A stretch of 39,384 nucleotides of DNA from Candidatus Kuenenia stuttgartensis (GCA_945865635.1 CAMBEP010000046.1:1-39384), one strand, 5' to 3'; shown: positions 7,962 to 16,739, counted from the first letter of the stretch. Notes: generated by a model from the sequence alone, not told the origin. Numbers and translations: made by a program.

Positions 7962-7993
7962 AAAAAAAGGGCCAAGGCAGTAATGCCCCAGCC
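7962..7993 (-). terminator. intrinsic terminator of the HU gene
   Basis: On the minus strand a 10-bp stem with wobble pairs (GGCTGGGGCA-TTAC-TGCCTTGGCC) is followed by CTTTTTTTA, 30 bp past the HU stop. A second small hairpin (GCAAAAA-TCTCTG-TTTTTGC, 7930-7949) lies just beyond. Confidence 0.8.
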
Positions 7994-8023
7994 CAGCCAG
8001 ACTTCAATCATCCATTCCGCGAA

Positions 8024-8338
8024 TCAATTCTTTGATTCGGCAAGGGCTTTGGCGTTGATCTTCTGGATCAAGTCTTCCATCTCTTTGCCTGGCTTGAAGG
8101 TGACGACATTCTTGGCAGGCACCTGAACCTTGGCATTGGTTTTTGGGTTGCGGGCCACGCGTGGCTTTCGACGGCGAACCTCAAAAACACCAAAGTTACG
8201 CAGTTCGATTCTATGAGGACTTTCCGTCAAGGCCTGAATGATTGTATCCAAAGTTTTTTGGACAATCTCCTTTGCCTTGAGCTGGGTGAGCTCATCGGTG
8301 GAATCAGAAATACGCTTGACAATCTCTTTCTTGGTCAC
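8024..8338 (-). CDS. HU/IHF-family DNA-binding protein
   Basis: 104 residues, slightly longer than the usual ~90-95. It is a histone-like nucleoid protein that bends DNA as a dimer. Features: [11 protein letters not shown], the core [22 protein letters not shown] of the DNA-binding arm, [16 protein letters not shown] and an extended C-terminal helix. The RNPKTN arm tip has the conserved Pro that intercalates in DNA. The start is GTG at 8338 with GAGGAG nine bp upstream. Whether it acts as HU or as an IHF subunit cannot be told from sequence. It lies 21 bp after the doubtful ORF at 8360 and has a clear terminator downstream. Confidence 0.95.
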   Translation of the reverse strand: MTKKEIVKRISDSTDELTQLKAKEIVQKTLDTIIQALTESPHRIELRNFGVFEVRRRKPRVARNPKTNAKVQVPAKNVVTFKPGKEMEDLIQKINAKALAESKN

Positions 8339-8359
8339 GGCCGGGATCTCCTCAAACCG

Positions 8360-9031
8360 TCAGTGGAAATGGGTACGAACAGAACTCTGAATGCATACGA
8401 CGAAGATGAAAATGATAAGAGCCAGGAAACTTTTAGGATGGGAGAGACCAAAAGATTCATACTCCGAACCAACACAGCCACACAGGTTATGATCAGGGCT
8501 CGCGCTGTTGCTCGTCGTAAAAACAACAGCCTCACCCGGCCATCGGCTGGTTTCCCGCCGATCCCCCTGCTTCGAATGGTCGCAAAGGCCGCGGTCGATT
8601 GGGCGAAAATCCCAAAACCAGCACGCTTGCGACGTTATTTCTCTTGATTCAATCATTGCCAGAACAGTTGGCTCTGGATTGGTTTCTGTAAAATCTTGGC
8701 CAGTTACGTGAACTTGGTGACCCAAGAGCAAGCTCATAAAGGTGTTCGAAGGCCCTTCGGCAGTTTGGCTGTCGCCGGGCGATGAGGGTTGTCCTAACGG
8801 AAAAGTGCCGGGTCCTGAGATTCGCTCTATCATACACGAACCATCAGCGCCGATCGGACTCAACATCGAACTGCATCCGCCAGCAGACGATTGCAATCGA
8901 CCAAACCCGCTCACACCTGACTCCAGAACACGCCCTGACTTGAGTGCAACTCCCAGAATCTCATTTGATGCCAACCAACCATCGACCAATGTCTCATTCC
9001 CCAACATCATCAAATTCCTCAATCCGGCCAT
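8360..9031 (-). CDS. doubtful hypothetical ORF
   Basis: 223 codons from an ATG at 9031 that overlaps the end of the YkgJ-type gene, as in translationally coupled genes. The only visible feature is a hydrophobic stretch near the C-terminus (FLALIIFIFVVCI). Composition is Ser/Gly/Cys-rich and includes otherwise rare codons (AGA, ATA, TTA), unlike the neighbouring genes. The frame is also open upstream to 9085. It could be a real lineage-specific protein or an accidental open frame in a 680-bp non-coding stretch. No family is recognised. Confidence 0.3.
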   Translation of the reverse strand: MAGLRNLMMLGNETLVDGWLASNEILGVALKSGRVLESGVSGFGRLQSSAGGCSSMLSPIGADGSCMIERISGPGTFPLGQPSSPGDSQTAEGPSNTFMSLLLGHQVHVTGQDFTETNPEPTVLAMIESREITSQACWFWDFRPIDRGLCDHSKQGDRRETSRWPGEAVVFTTSNSASPDHNLCGCVGSEYESFGLSHPKSFLALIIFIFVVCIQSSVRTHFH

Positions 9032-9447
9032 TCTGCTCGATCCGGCGCACGCTTCAATTGATCCTGAATCTGTACCAAATCCCAACTCTGACCATGGTTA
9101 CAACCCGGGCAATCGTTCGCAGCAGAATCCCAATCCTCACGCGTTTCAAGATTCGAATTCCAAAACGGCCAGCTTCGACACTGATCCGGTCGATCTTCAT
9201 AAACCTGACAACCTGCCTGCCTATCCCAGAATACGCAGTCCCGGTTTGGCTTCTCCGTCAGGCTCAGTCGGCCACGAGCCATTCGCAGGTGCCGCCGACC
9301 AAAATCCTCAAGGCTCATCGATAAACGACGCGCCAAACGCTCAATCTCAGGCTCGCTTACCCACACAAAACCAGGTGCACCCGTGCAGCATCGACCACAT
9401 TGTGTGCACTCAAATCGGAGACCGTCTGCAAACCAGATCTGTTCCAC
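9019..9447 (-). CDS. YkgJ-family cysteine-cluster protein
   Basis: 142 residues. The family (CxxCxxCC...) is thought to bind zinc or an Fe-S cluster; no reaction is established. Visible are FECTQCGRCCTGAPGFVWV near the N-terminus, then CVFW, CQVYEDRPDQCRSWPFW and DCPGC, the full pattern of spaced cysteines. The start is GTG at 9447, with GAGG ten bp upstream. It may form an operon with the doubtful ORF at 8360 and the HU gene, all on the minus strand. A long plus-strand frame over the same bases is an antisense shadow. Confidence 0.88.
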   Translation of the reverse strand: MEQIWFADGLRFECTQCGRCCTGAPGFVWVSEPEIERLARRLSMSLEDFGRRHLRMARGRLSLTEKPNRDCVFWDRQAGCQVYEDRPDQCRSWPFWNSNLETREDWDSAANDCPGCNHGQSWDLVQIQDQLKRAPDRAEWPD

Positions 9448-9813
9448 GACACCAAAGCCTCGTCTGGGAAAACTGCTTCAAGTACTTATCTATAGCAAAT
9501 TTGCCGCATGAAAACAACTCCCCGGATTTAGGACTTGCATAAAAATTAAGATAAGCATTTCCTTAGAAAATTCCTAAGTGTTTTCTGTGTAATAGGATGC
9601 GCTGTGGTCAGGAAATCTGGAAAAGCTGGATTTTTAAACAAAAAATTCTCCAAAAATTGTATGGACATAGACTTGTATCTCGTTTTTGGTTGCTTGATAC
9701 GGATTGTAAATTTGGGTTGAGGACTCAATTTGATCGGTATTTTTTAAAAAGGCCTGATTTCGATCTGGCCCTGATTTTTGAAGAGGGGAAGGTTGGGTAG
9801 GTGGTGGTGGGGG
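9448..9813. other. AT-rich intergenic region
   Basis: 366 bp between the YkgJ-type gene and the Ser/Thr kinase gene stop. It contains the kinase terminator and a small inverted repeat (CTTAG...CTAAG near 9564-9580) and is visibly more AT-rich than its surroundings. No gene is supported. Confidence 0.5.
9741..9770 (-). terminator. intrinsic terminator of the Ser/Thr kinase gene
   Basis: On the minus strand GGCCAGAT-CGAA-ATCAGGCC (9770-9751, one internal mismatch) is followed by TTTTTAAAAA. It lies about 45 bp past the kinase stop. The mirror side also ends in a T-stretch (ATTTTTG), so it may work in both directions. Confidence 0.7.
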
Positions 9814-12306
9814 TCAGCGGACCCCAAATTCGCGATCCGCTTTTTGGCGGGGCTCAAAATCGCTGGGCGATGGCGCGTGTGAAGCGGGATTTGACAGTGG
9901 CACTTTATGAGACTGAGAGTCTTTTTCGGTAACGAGTTGCGACCATTGTTCCAGGCTTGTCAATGTCTCGTTCCTGAAGGTGTTTCGCGAAAACGCGAAT
10001 GAGATGTCGAACAGGTTTCTGTCGCCTGTCCATCGCACTGGCAAGGCTTTAGATTTTGAATCGCCAGCAAACGACAACAATGAGGCACCTTTGAACAGGC
10101 ATCCAGCCGCATCCATCGACAGGACCTGATTTGCAATATCGCCCCGCACAGAGATGAGATTCGTTCCGACCAGGCTCACATGGTTGAAGCCGATTCGGGC
10201 GCGGTCGAGGTTGAGTTTCGACAGATTCAAGTGAATCAAAGCGGCTTGAGGGCCGACTCCAGAGGCCTTCTTTCCTGCGGGCGGATGGGTTCCTGCCGGT
10301 TCCGTGAGGAGGCAGTCTTCCAGGTCGATCACCGTATCATGCAGCATCTGGGCGTCGATGGCTGGCTCGAAGCCATGAATCCAGGTATCCCGAATCCGGA
10401 TACTGCGGGAATTGATGCGGAATGCCGTTTTTGCCTTGGAAATGGAATCTCGCTGAATCAGCTTGCATTTTTGTAAGTTCAGCTCACCGAATGAGATGAC
10501 AAGTGGTACATCCGGGGCCTGGCCTTTGGCCTCGATCAGGAGGTTGCTGAAATCGAGACTGGAATCGGCCCGGATCTGTAAGCCTTTCTTGGAATTGGAC
10601 ATATCCAGAATGATTCGGGCCGGGTCGGAGCCCGTTCCTCGGATTTGGAGGCGAGTACCAACGATTGGGGTGTTGTCGTCGACCACCCAAACCCAAGGCG
10701 TCTCGATGTCGTCGACCCTGATTTCCGCTTTTTTGCCTGAGATTCGCCTGACGGCCTCTGTCAGGTCCACCAATGTCTCTTCCTGGCCACCCGGATAAAC
10801 GATCGTAATCCCTTTTGATAAAACAGGTTCAGGCGTATTTTTGGAGATTGTGTTCGGGTTTGAAACGGTCTCTTGGGTCGGCTTGAATTGGTTTGGCCGA
10901 AGTGCGAAACCGGCCAGCCAGACGATTCCGGCCATGACGGCGATCAAAGCCAATAGTTGCCCCAAGCCCAGAAAACTGAGGGGGTTCCAGTCGTCGGAGT
11001 TGCGGTTTTCAGACTTTCTCCGAAGCCCGTCGGTGCGATAGGGCAATTCCAGAGAATCGGCTCCGAGATCGATCTGGATTGCGTCAGGGTCTTTGCTGGC
11101 CCCAATCGGCGAATTTTTGTCGGACCCCTCCCCATGCCAGGATGCCTCTTTGCCTGCAAGGCCCCAAGGTTCTTTTGGGTCGTTTGAAGTTCCAGAGGCC
11201 CCTTTGGTGATTGGCTCGGTACTTGAAGGGATTTCGAATGTCATGGATTTGGTGAGTTCGGCAGAGCCTGTCAAGGCATCGCCACTGACCAGCGGGCTAA
11301 GTCTGTCTGCCAAAGCTCTTGCGCTTTCAAACCGGTCGTCGGGCGTTTTTTTCATGCATAAATTGACAATTTTCACCATCTCGCGCGAGAGGCCCGGAAC
11401 CAGGCTCCTCAGGGCCATGGGTTCGCGCACCTGATGCGCATAGATCTTCTCGGGAAGACTTCCGGCAGGGAATGGGACTTGCCCGCATAACATATGGTAA
11501 AGCGAGCATCCTAAAGAATAAATGTCGCTTTTTATGTCCACTCCGTGTGAGTGCCGAGCCTGTTCTGGGGAAATATAATCGAAAGTGCCCACGGTCGACC
11601 CTTCATTGGTGACCTGGGCCTCCTGCTCCTCAAAAATGGCCAGCCCGAGGTCGGTCAGCTTGGCTCGGCCTTCCATGTCGATCAGAATGTTGCGTGGATT
11701 GACATCCCGGTGGACCATTTTCTTTTCCGCCAGATGTTGCAGACCCAAAGCCACATCGCGACCGATTCGGGCGGTCTGGGCCACATCCAGCTTGCCGTGA
11801 ATGGCGATCAGTTCGGCGACTGTCGGCCCTTCAATATATTCCATGACGAGATAGGGCGACTGATTGTAAACGCCTACATCATAAATACGTACGAGGTTTT
11901 CGTGCTGGAGCTGGCCACCCACTTGGGCTTCGCGCTCGAAGCGTGCCAGAGATCGCTCGTGATTGGTTCGATCCGGATTCAGAACCTTGATGGCGACCAA
12001 TCGGTTGAGTCGACGGTCTTTGGCGAGAAAAACGCGACCCATCCCGCCCTGGCCCAAGGTGTCAACCAATAAATATTTTTCAATGAAAAGACTGGCTGTT
12101 CTGCGAGTCAGGACGCGCTGGGCCTGCCAAAGGGTCAGAAAGCCGTGATGAATGGCAAGCCTTGCCAGCCGATTGTCAATCTTGTCGGCGGTTCGCTTTT
12201 CGTCAGGAATATCCGAAAGGCATCGGTCCAACTGCTCAATCGAGAGCAGGTGATGCTCGGAAGTATCTTTCCAGAAAATCGAGTTTTCCGCGATCTCGCG
12301 GGACAT
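9814..12306 (-). CDS. membrane Ser/Thr protein kinase with a C-terminal beta-helix-like domain
   Basis: 830 residues. The cytoplasmic N-terminus has a ~75-residue lead followed by a Hanks-type kinase domain (78-340): Gly loop LGQGGMGRVFLA, Lys107 in VAIK, HRDVNPRN (199-206) and a DLG (219-221) in place of DFG, then SPEQA. The HRD Asp, metal-binding Asn and Lys are all present, so activity is expected. A linker leads to one membrane helix (about 445-469). The outer ~360 residues have repeated short hydrophobic strands (LQIRADSSLDFSNLLIEA, LNLQKCKLIQ, VIDLEDCLLTE) like a right-handed parallel beta-helix. No PASTA or WD40 repeats are seen. This looks like an envelope-facing sensor kinase; the ligand is unknown. 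It has its own promoter with an operator-like repeat and its own terminator. Confidence 0.93.
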   Translation of the reverse strand: MSREIAENSIFWKDTSEHHLLSIEQLDRCLSDIPDEKRTADKIDNRLARLAIHHGFLTLWQAQRVLTRRTASLFIEKYLLVDTLGQGGMGRVFLAKDRRLNRLVAIKVLNPDRTNHERSLARFEREAQVGGQLQHENLVRIYDVGVYNQSPYLVMEYIEGPTVAELIAIHGKLDVAQTARIGRDVALGLQHLAEKKMVHRDVNPRNILIDMEGRAKLTDLGLAIFEEQEAQVTNEGSTVGTFDYISPEQARHSHGVDIKSDIYSLGCSLYHMLCGQVPFPAGSLPEKIYAHQVREPMALRSLVPGLSREMVKIVNLCMKKTPDDRFESARALADRLSPLVSGDALTGSAELTKSMTFEIPSSTEPITKGASGTSNDPKEPWGLAGKEASWHGEGSDKNSPIGASKDPDAIQIDLGADSLELPYRTDGLRRKSENRNSDDWNPLSFLGLGQLLALIAVMAGIVWLAGFALRPNQFKPTQETVSNPNTISKNTPEPVLSKGITIVYPGGQEETLVDLTEAVRRISGKKAEIRVDDIETPWVWVVDDNTPIVGTRLQIRGTGSDPARIILDMSNSKKGLQIRADSSLDFSNLLIEAKGQAPDVPLVISFGELNLQKCKLIQRDSISKAKTAFRINSRSIRIRDTWIHGFEPAIDAQMLHDTVIDLEDCLLTEPAGTHPPAGKKASGVGPQAALIHLNLSKLNLDRARIGFNHVSLVGTNLISVRGDIANQVLSMDAAGCLFKGASLLSFAGDSKSKALPVRWTGDRNLFDISFAFSRNTFRNETLTSLEQWSQLVTEKDSQSHKVPLSNPASHAPSPSDFEPRQKADREFGVR

Positions 12307-12337
12307 AGGTATTCATACCGGATCCATTTATCTGAAT

Positions 12338-12382
12338 ATCTGACACAGGTCAGATTATATCAGGAAGGCCGGACTGGGTCGA
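12338..12382 (-). promoter_or_regulatory. kinase promoter with overlapping inverted repeat
   Basis: On the minus strand TCGACC (12382-12377), 17-bp spacer, TATAAT (12359-12354, perfect). An inverted repeat ATCTGAC-ACAG-GTCAGAT (12338-12355) overlaps the -10 box and the start point, where a repressor would act. The gene's ATG at 12306 would be preceded by a leader of about 40 nt. Confidence 0.6.
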
Positions 12383-12437
12383 GACTTTGCGATATTTTCC
12401 AGAGCGCCGGAAGGCATGAGTTCGGTGAGTTTGGCGA

Positions 12438-13046
12438 TTACGTGGGCTGCGACTGTGGCTCGACAATTTTACTGTTCGAAACGACCGCTTCGATCACCAT
12501 GTTTCCGGAGGGACGCGAGATCTGCGAATCAGGCGAAGAATCGCCCTCGGTTTCGCCGGCTTCCTCGCCGGCCTGGCGAACAAATTTGCCAGGCCCCACC
12601 TGCGACCAAACCATGGCACGATCCGTCCCACCAGTGAGCATTTTCATCTCTGCCAGAGTCACCGCTTTGGGTTTGCGTGCCTTGGTTCGGGCTTTTTTGG
12701 TCTTGGAGGATGGGATTTCCAGAGTGCCAATTTCCGAAGATGCTTCGGCAGAAGGGTTGCTGGAAGCCGATGGTTCCTTTTTCGGATTGCTCGAACCTTC
12801 CTGGCGTATCAGCGATGAGGAACCAGCCAGTGTGGCCGTCGCCTGGTTGACCGCAAACCATCGAGGGCGCTGACTGGGTGTCATGGTCAGCCAGGCCATC
12901 GCCCCGAGATACCAGGCAACCAGATCCGGGTTGACCGTATGCAGCATCCAGGCCGATGCCGGGGTGATCACAGAAACAAAGAAAACCCAGACGGGAGTCC
13001 ATCTCAGTTCTGGCTTTGCGCTATTCATGTCGAACGCTGCCCGCAT
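12438..13046 (-). CDS. hypothetical membrane protein with a basic tail
   Basis: 202 residues, family not recognised. Two hydrophobic segments lie near the N-terminus (VWVFFVSVITPASAWML and LVAWYLGAMAWLTM). They are followed by a long Ser/Glu-rich linker, a Lys/Arg-rich stretch (SSKTKKARTKARKPKAV) and a polar C-terminus. The ATG at 13046 is used here; an ATG at 13028 (MNSAKPEL) is equally possible, and neither has a good ribosome site. It lies between hemC and the kinase gene on the same strand, 139 bp after hemC. No function is proposed. Confidence 0.55.
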   Translation of the reverse strand: MRAAFDMNSAKPELRWTPVWVFFVSVITPASAWMLHTVNPDLVAWYLGAMAWLTMTPSQRPRWFAVNQATATLAGSSSLIRQEGSSNPKKEPSASSNPSAEASSEIGTLEIPSSKTKKARTKARKPKAVTLAEMKMLTGGTDRAMVWSQVGPGKFVRQAGEEAGETEGDSSPDSQISRPSGNMVIEAVVSNSKIVEPQSQPT

Positions 13047-13184
13047 GGATTTCGCCAGTCAATCATGACGGTTCGTGGGTCTTGGGAGTGCCATTCGCCA
13101 CTGATTTTTGAAACGACTCTACCCATAGGTTTCGGATGATTGCTCGCCTGTTGTTTGTAAGTAATGAGCGGAAGTTGCTCTGAA

Positions 13185-14153
13185 TCATCCGCCTGTAGGA
13201 CTTGTACGCAAAATCTCAGCCGCCCCCTGCTTCAGGAGCAATTCCGCCAGGTTTTGCCCTAAAGCTTCCGGGGCGTCCCATTGGCCCCTGGATTCGGCTT
13301 CGATCATGGTTTGCCCGTCGATGGAAAAGATGCGTCCGGCAAGCGTAAGGTGGCCGTCCTGAGCCTCTCGACCCCAGGCCGACAGGGGGATCATGCAGCC
13401 ACCTTCGAGCAATCTCAGTAGATGTCGCTCGGCAATCACAGAGGCTCTGGTGTGCAAGTGGTTCAAAGGCTTCAGAATCTGACAGATTTCCATGTCGGTT
13501 GACCGACACTCCAGGCCCAGCGCCCCTTGACCAACAGCAGGCAGAAAGACTGGAGGAGCAAGAACTTCAGTGATTTTCTGATCAAATCCAAGCCGATTCA
13601 GGCCAGCGCATGCCAGGACGACGGCATCCATCTGGCCATCAATGGCTTTATGGAGTCGAGTTTCGACATTCCCACGAATGGGAACCACGATCAGGTCGGG
13701 CCTGAGATTTAGGAGTTGGGCCTTGCGTCTCAGGGAACTGGTGCCAACCTTGGCCCCGAGCGGCAACTGGTTGATAGACTTGTATTTGGGAGAAATCAGG
13801 GCGTCGGCGACCTGCTCTCGGGCGGGAATGGCGCCGAGCGTAAGGCCGTCCGGCTGGGCGGTGGGTAGATCCTTGAGGCTGTGAACGGCGATGTCCACTT
13901 CATGGTCGAGCAGGGCCCTCTGGATCTCTTTGGTAAAGAGGCCCTGGCCGCCGACTTCGGCAAGCGGCGAATTGCGGTCCCGGTCGCCTGCGGTAGAGAT
14001 TCGGATTAGATCGACGCGCAGGCCGGGATGCTCCTGAATGAGCTGGTCGCGGATAAATTCTGCCTGCCACAAGGCCAATGGGCTTGATCGGGTTCCGATC
14101 CGAACAATGCGTAGGTCGTTGTTGTGTGGCGTGGATTTGTCATGTGTTTTCAT
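13185..14153 (-). CDS. hemC: hydroxymethylbilane synthase (porphobilinogen deaminase)
   Basis: 322 residues. It polymerises four porphobilinogen units into hydroxymethylbilane in tetrapyrrole synthesis, in the cytosol. Features: IGTRSSPLALWQAEFI, GDRDRNSPLAEVGGQGLFTKEIQ, AVHSLKDLPT, and the dipyrromethane cofactor cysteine in LEGGCMIPL about 70 residues from the end. Length is normal. Its ATG overlaps the comF stop by 4 bp (ATGA), so translation is coupled, and it is probably the last gene of the rlmN-sigma-comF-hemC run. No other haem gene is in the window. Confidence 0.96.
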   Translation of the reverse strand: MKTHDKSTPHNNDLRIVRIGTRSSPLALWQAEFIRDQLIQEHPGLRVDLIRISTAGDRDRNSPLAEVGGQGLFTKEIQRALLDHEVDIAVHSLKDLPTAQPDGLTLGAIPAREQVADALISPKYKSINQLPLGAKVGTSSLRRKAQLLNLRPDLIVVPIRGNVETRLHKAIDGQMDAVVLACAGLNRLGFDQKITEVLAPPVFLPAVGQGALGLECRSTDMEICQILKPLNHLHTRASVIAERHLLRLLEGGCMIPLSAWGREAQDGHLTLAGRIFSIDGQTMIEAESRGQWDAPEALGQNLAELLLKQGAAEILRTSPTGG

Positions 14154-14956
14154 GATTCGTGCTCAAGAGTTCTAGCCATGGTCGCAAGATAGATCTGTTT
14201 TGCGCCGGCGGATCGCAAGGATCTGGAGGCCGAGATGGCCGTTGCGCCCGTTGTTAGAATGTCATCGACCAAAACCACGGTCGACATTTTCCGAAGCTGC
14301 CGGGTGGCAGACTTTGTCACATCGAACAGATTTTGTGTCACTTTCAATCGATCTTCCACGGTAAGGCCTGATAGGTATGGGGTCGCTTTGGTCCGTCTCA
14401 GCATGGAGGCCTGGCTTCCGCCCGTCGACTGCCATCTTTGGGCCAATCTGGAGCAAAGAAATGCTGCGGGATCATAGCCTTCCAGAAATCTGCGAGACCA
14501 GTGCCGGGGTATCGGGACAATCCAGCAAGGCCCGATTCCTTCGGCCCATTGGCCATGGAGTTTCCACCAACTTCGGATCATTTGGTCTGAAATCCAACTT
14601 CCATGGCTTTTTTTTGCGATCAGGCAGGCGGATCGGATGACGCTTGAGTAGCGTCCGAGAGGGCGCAGGTCAAGCCACGGCAACTTCTTTTCAGATGAGA
14701 CCTTAACGTCTCTTGCAAGAGCATGGCAGCCCATGGTGTGGCGGTGACCGGCGGGCACGGCACAAACGGGGCACCAGCTCTCCGTCCAATACTCTGCCTG
14801 CTGGTTGCAAGACTCGCAGCTCCAGCCATTGGGAGCGAACTTGCTGCAATCGGCGCAATAGCTGGGAGCCACAATTTCGCCCAATGCCGCCAGCGTGGCT
14901 TGAACGCTTTGGATGAGCGAACTTTTTTGAGGTAGTGAACCAAAAATCTGGATCAT
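14150..14956 (-). CDS. comF: ComF family phosphoribosyltransferase-like protein
   Basis: 268 residues. The N-terminus has a zinc-ribbon-like set of cysteines (CADC, CESC, CPVC), then IVPIPRHWSRRFLEGYDPAAFL, typical of ComF, and the phosphoribosyltransferase signature VVLVDDILTTGATA. ComF proteins (also called GntX) are linked to DNA uptake in some bacteria, but their biochemical role is not settled. It overlaps the sigma factor gene upstream and hemC downstream by 4 bp each. No other competence gene is visible, so the context gives no hint of its job. Confidence 0.9.
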   Translation of the reverse strand: MIQIFGSLPQKSSLIQSVQATLAALGEIVAPSYCADCSKFAPNGWSCESCNQQAEYWTESWCPVCAVPAGHRHTMGCHALARDVKVSSEKKLPWLDLRPLGRYSSVIRSACLIAKKSHGSWISDQMIRSWWKLHGQWAEGIGPCWIVPIPRHWSRRFLEGYDPAAFLCSRLAQRWQSTGGSQASMLRRTKATPYLSGLTVEDRLKVTQNLFDVTKSATRQLRKMSTVVLVDDILTTGATAISASRSLRSAGAKQIYLATMARTLEHES

Positions 14957-15636
14957 GGAACAGGACCATGGGCGTCAGGCGATTGGCTTTTCTTCGTGGT
15001 GGAGGGGCGGGTTCCGGTTTCCAGATACGCTTCAAGTTGATCTTTCAGATTGGTTCTGGCTCGTGAGAGGATCGATTTCACAGCCGATTCCGATCGGCCC
15101 ATGATTTGGGCGATCTGCTGGTAGGACATGGCTTCGAACTTGTTCAGGACGATTGCCAGCCGCTGGTCCTCGGTAAGACTCTGGATGGCCTCTTGAACGA
15201 CCTGGGACAGCTCCAGGCTACGCATCTGGGCGGAGGGGGTGCCTTCTGGAGAGATCGCCGTGTGATCCGCCAGGCCAGGGCGTGATGTTTGACCATGTCC
15301 GATTGGGGCCTGAACCAGATGGGTCTTGGTGCGTCGCCGGTCGCGGATCAGGTTCATGGCCAGATTATGGGCGATGGTGAAAATCCAGGTGCTCAGCAGA
15401 TAATCCGGGCGATAGGTTTTGCGTGCCTTGAAAAGTCGTAAAAAAAGCTCCTGAGTCAGGTCTTCTGCCTCTTCGCGGTTGCCGACCATCTGGTAAATTA
15501 CCTGATAAACCCGCTTTTGATAGAGCACCACCAGCTTTTCAAAGGCGTCTGGAATGTCGGCCCCAACGGCAGCCATGACCTCTTTCTCGGCCTTGTCGGC
15601 GATGATCCGGTTTTGACTGGTGTTCGGGTCGTTCAT
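14953..15636 (-). CDS. ECF-type RNA polymerase sigma factor
   Basis: 227 residues from the ATG at 15636; a GTG one codon upstream is also possible. Sigma region 2 is seen in FEKLVVLYQKRVYQVIYQMV and DLTQELFLRLFKARKTY, followed by TWIFTIAHNLAMNLIRDRRR. Region 4 is LTEDQRLAIVLNKFEAMSYQQIAQIMGRS with ESAVKSILSRARTNLKDQL. A ~40-residue linker and a ~25-residue polar tail make it slightly long. No anti-sigma factor gene is adjacent, which is unusual. The gene follows rlmN by 35 bp and overlaps comF by 4 bp, so it may be expressed constitutively with housekeeping genes. Confidence 0.92.
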   Translation of the reverse strand: MNDPNTSQNRIIADKAEKEVMAAVGADIPDAFEKLVVLYQKRVYQVIYQMVGNREEAEDLTQELFLRLFKARKTYRPDYLLSTWIFTIAHNLAMNLIRDRRRTKTHLVQAPIGHGQTSRPGLADHTAISPEGTPSAQMRSLELSQVVQEAIQSLTEDQRLAIVLNKFEAMSYQQIAQIMGRSESAVKSILSRARTNLKDQLEAYLETGTRPSTTKKSQSPDAHGPVP

Positions 15637-15671
15637 CACCGCCAGCCTTCACTTGAAACATTTTACGAAAA

Positions 15672-16739
15672 TCAATCCAGTACATTGAGAGCCGATTGAT
15701 CCGTACGCCGCCTCAATTGCCCGCAAGCGGCGTCGATATCCCGCCCCCTGCGCTTGCGTATCGTGACACTCAAGCCACCCGTCTTGACCTGGTCGCGAAA
15801 TGCCATGACATTCGGCATTCCCGGCCCTTTCCAGGGCAGCTCTTCCACGGGGTTGTAGGGAATCAGGTTGACATGCGCCTTGCGGCCCCTGAGCAGCCTG
15901 ACGAGCGCCAAGGCGTCCTCAGGCCTGTCATTGACATCACCTAGCAATATATATTCGTATGTGATCTGTCGGCCAGTTTTTTCGAAATAATAATCGGCGG
16001 CGTCCATCACCGACTGCAAGCCGATGCGCTGATTGACCGGGATCAGCTCGTCCCTCAGGCCCGGTGTGGCCGCATGGAGAGAAATCGCCAGCGGATACTG
16101 TCGGCCCATGTCGGCCAGCTTGCGAATTTTTTCAGGCAGGCCGACCGTGGAGATTGTGACCCTTCGCTGACTGATATGCAAGCCGTCCGTAGAGCAGATC
16201 CAGTCCAGGGCCGGGATTAGTTCTTCAAGGTTGGCCAGGCTTTCGCCCATGCCCATAACCACGATGTGGCTGACGGTCGACTCCGCCGGGAGCAGGTTAC
16301 GCAAAATCAGGATCTGCTGAATGATCTCGCCGGTGCTGAGATTTCGCTTCAATCCACCCAGACCGCTGGCGCAGAAAACACAGCCCATACCGCAACCGAT
16401 TTGCGAGCTGATGCAGATTGATACACGATCCTCGTCAGGCATGAGAACACATTCGATACGTCCGTTGTCGTGATCTTCGAGAACGAGTTTCTGGGTGCCG
16501 TCAAGCGAGATCTGATGCTTGGCTTTTTTCAGGGAAAACAGTTCGAAGGAAGCATCGAGCCTCTCCCTCAGATCTTTGGGCAGGTCGGTCATCTCCTGAA
16601 AAGTTTCGGCGCGGCGGTCTACAAACCACTTGCGAATCTGTCCTGAACGGAACTTTGGCTGGGCATTGGCAGTCAGCCAATTGAGACGGTCCGATTCAGA
16701 GATTTCAAGCCACGAGGGTTTCATCAGATTCAGGTTCAC
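15672..16739 (-). CDS. rlmN: 23S rRNA (adenine2503-C2)-methyltransferase, radical SAM
   Basis: 355 residues. It methylates A2503 of 23S rRNA (and tRNA A37 in some bacteria) using a [4Fe-4S] cluster and a methyl-cysteine. The radical-SAM motif is CGMGCVFC (Cys116, 120, 123), and the acceptor cysteine is in RGRDIDAACGQL near the C-terminus. It also has the family sequence HIVVMGMGESLANLEELIPAL and ISLHAATPGLRDELIPVN. The start may be GTG at 16739 or ATG at 16724; neither has a clear ribosome site. The terminator of the preceding phosphofructokinase gene ends only 11 bp upstream, so either read-through or a promoter inside the terminator must supply transcription. Confidence 0.96.
   Translation of the reverse strand: MNLNLMKPSWLEISESDRLNWLTANAQPKFRSGQIRKWFVDRRAETFQEMTDLPKDLRERLDASFELFSLKKAKHQISLDGTQKLVLEDHDNGRIECVLMPDEDRVSICISSQIGCGMGCVFCASGLGGLKRNLSTGEIIQQILILRNLLPAESTVSHIVVMGMGESLANLEELIPALDWICSTDGLHISQRRVTISTVGLPEKIRKLADMGRQYPLAISLHAATPGLRDELIPVNQRIGLQSVMDAADYYFEKTGRQITYEYILLGDVNDRPEDALALVRLLRGRKAHVNLIPYNPVEELPWKGPGMPNVMAFRDQVKTGGLSVTIRKRRGRDIDAACGQLRRRTDQSALNVLD

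Noticed and set aside
8742..9542. Plus-strand 266-codon frame rich in Pro and Asn
   Set aside because: It is the mirror of the YkgJ-type gene, which has the conserved cysteines and a ribosome site.
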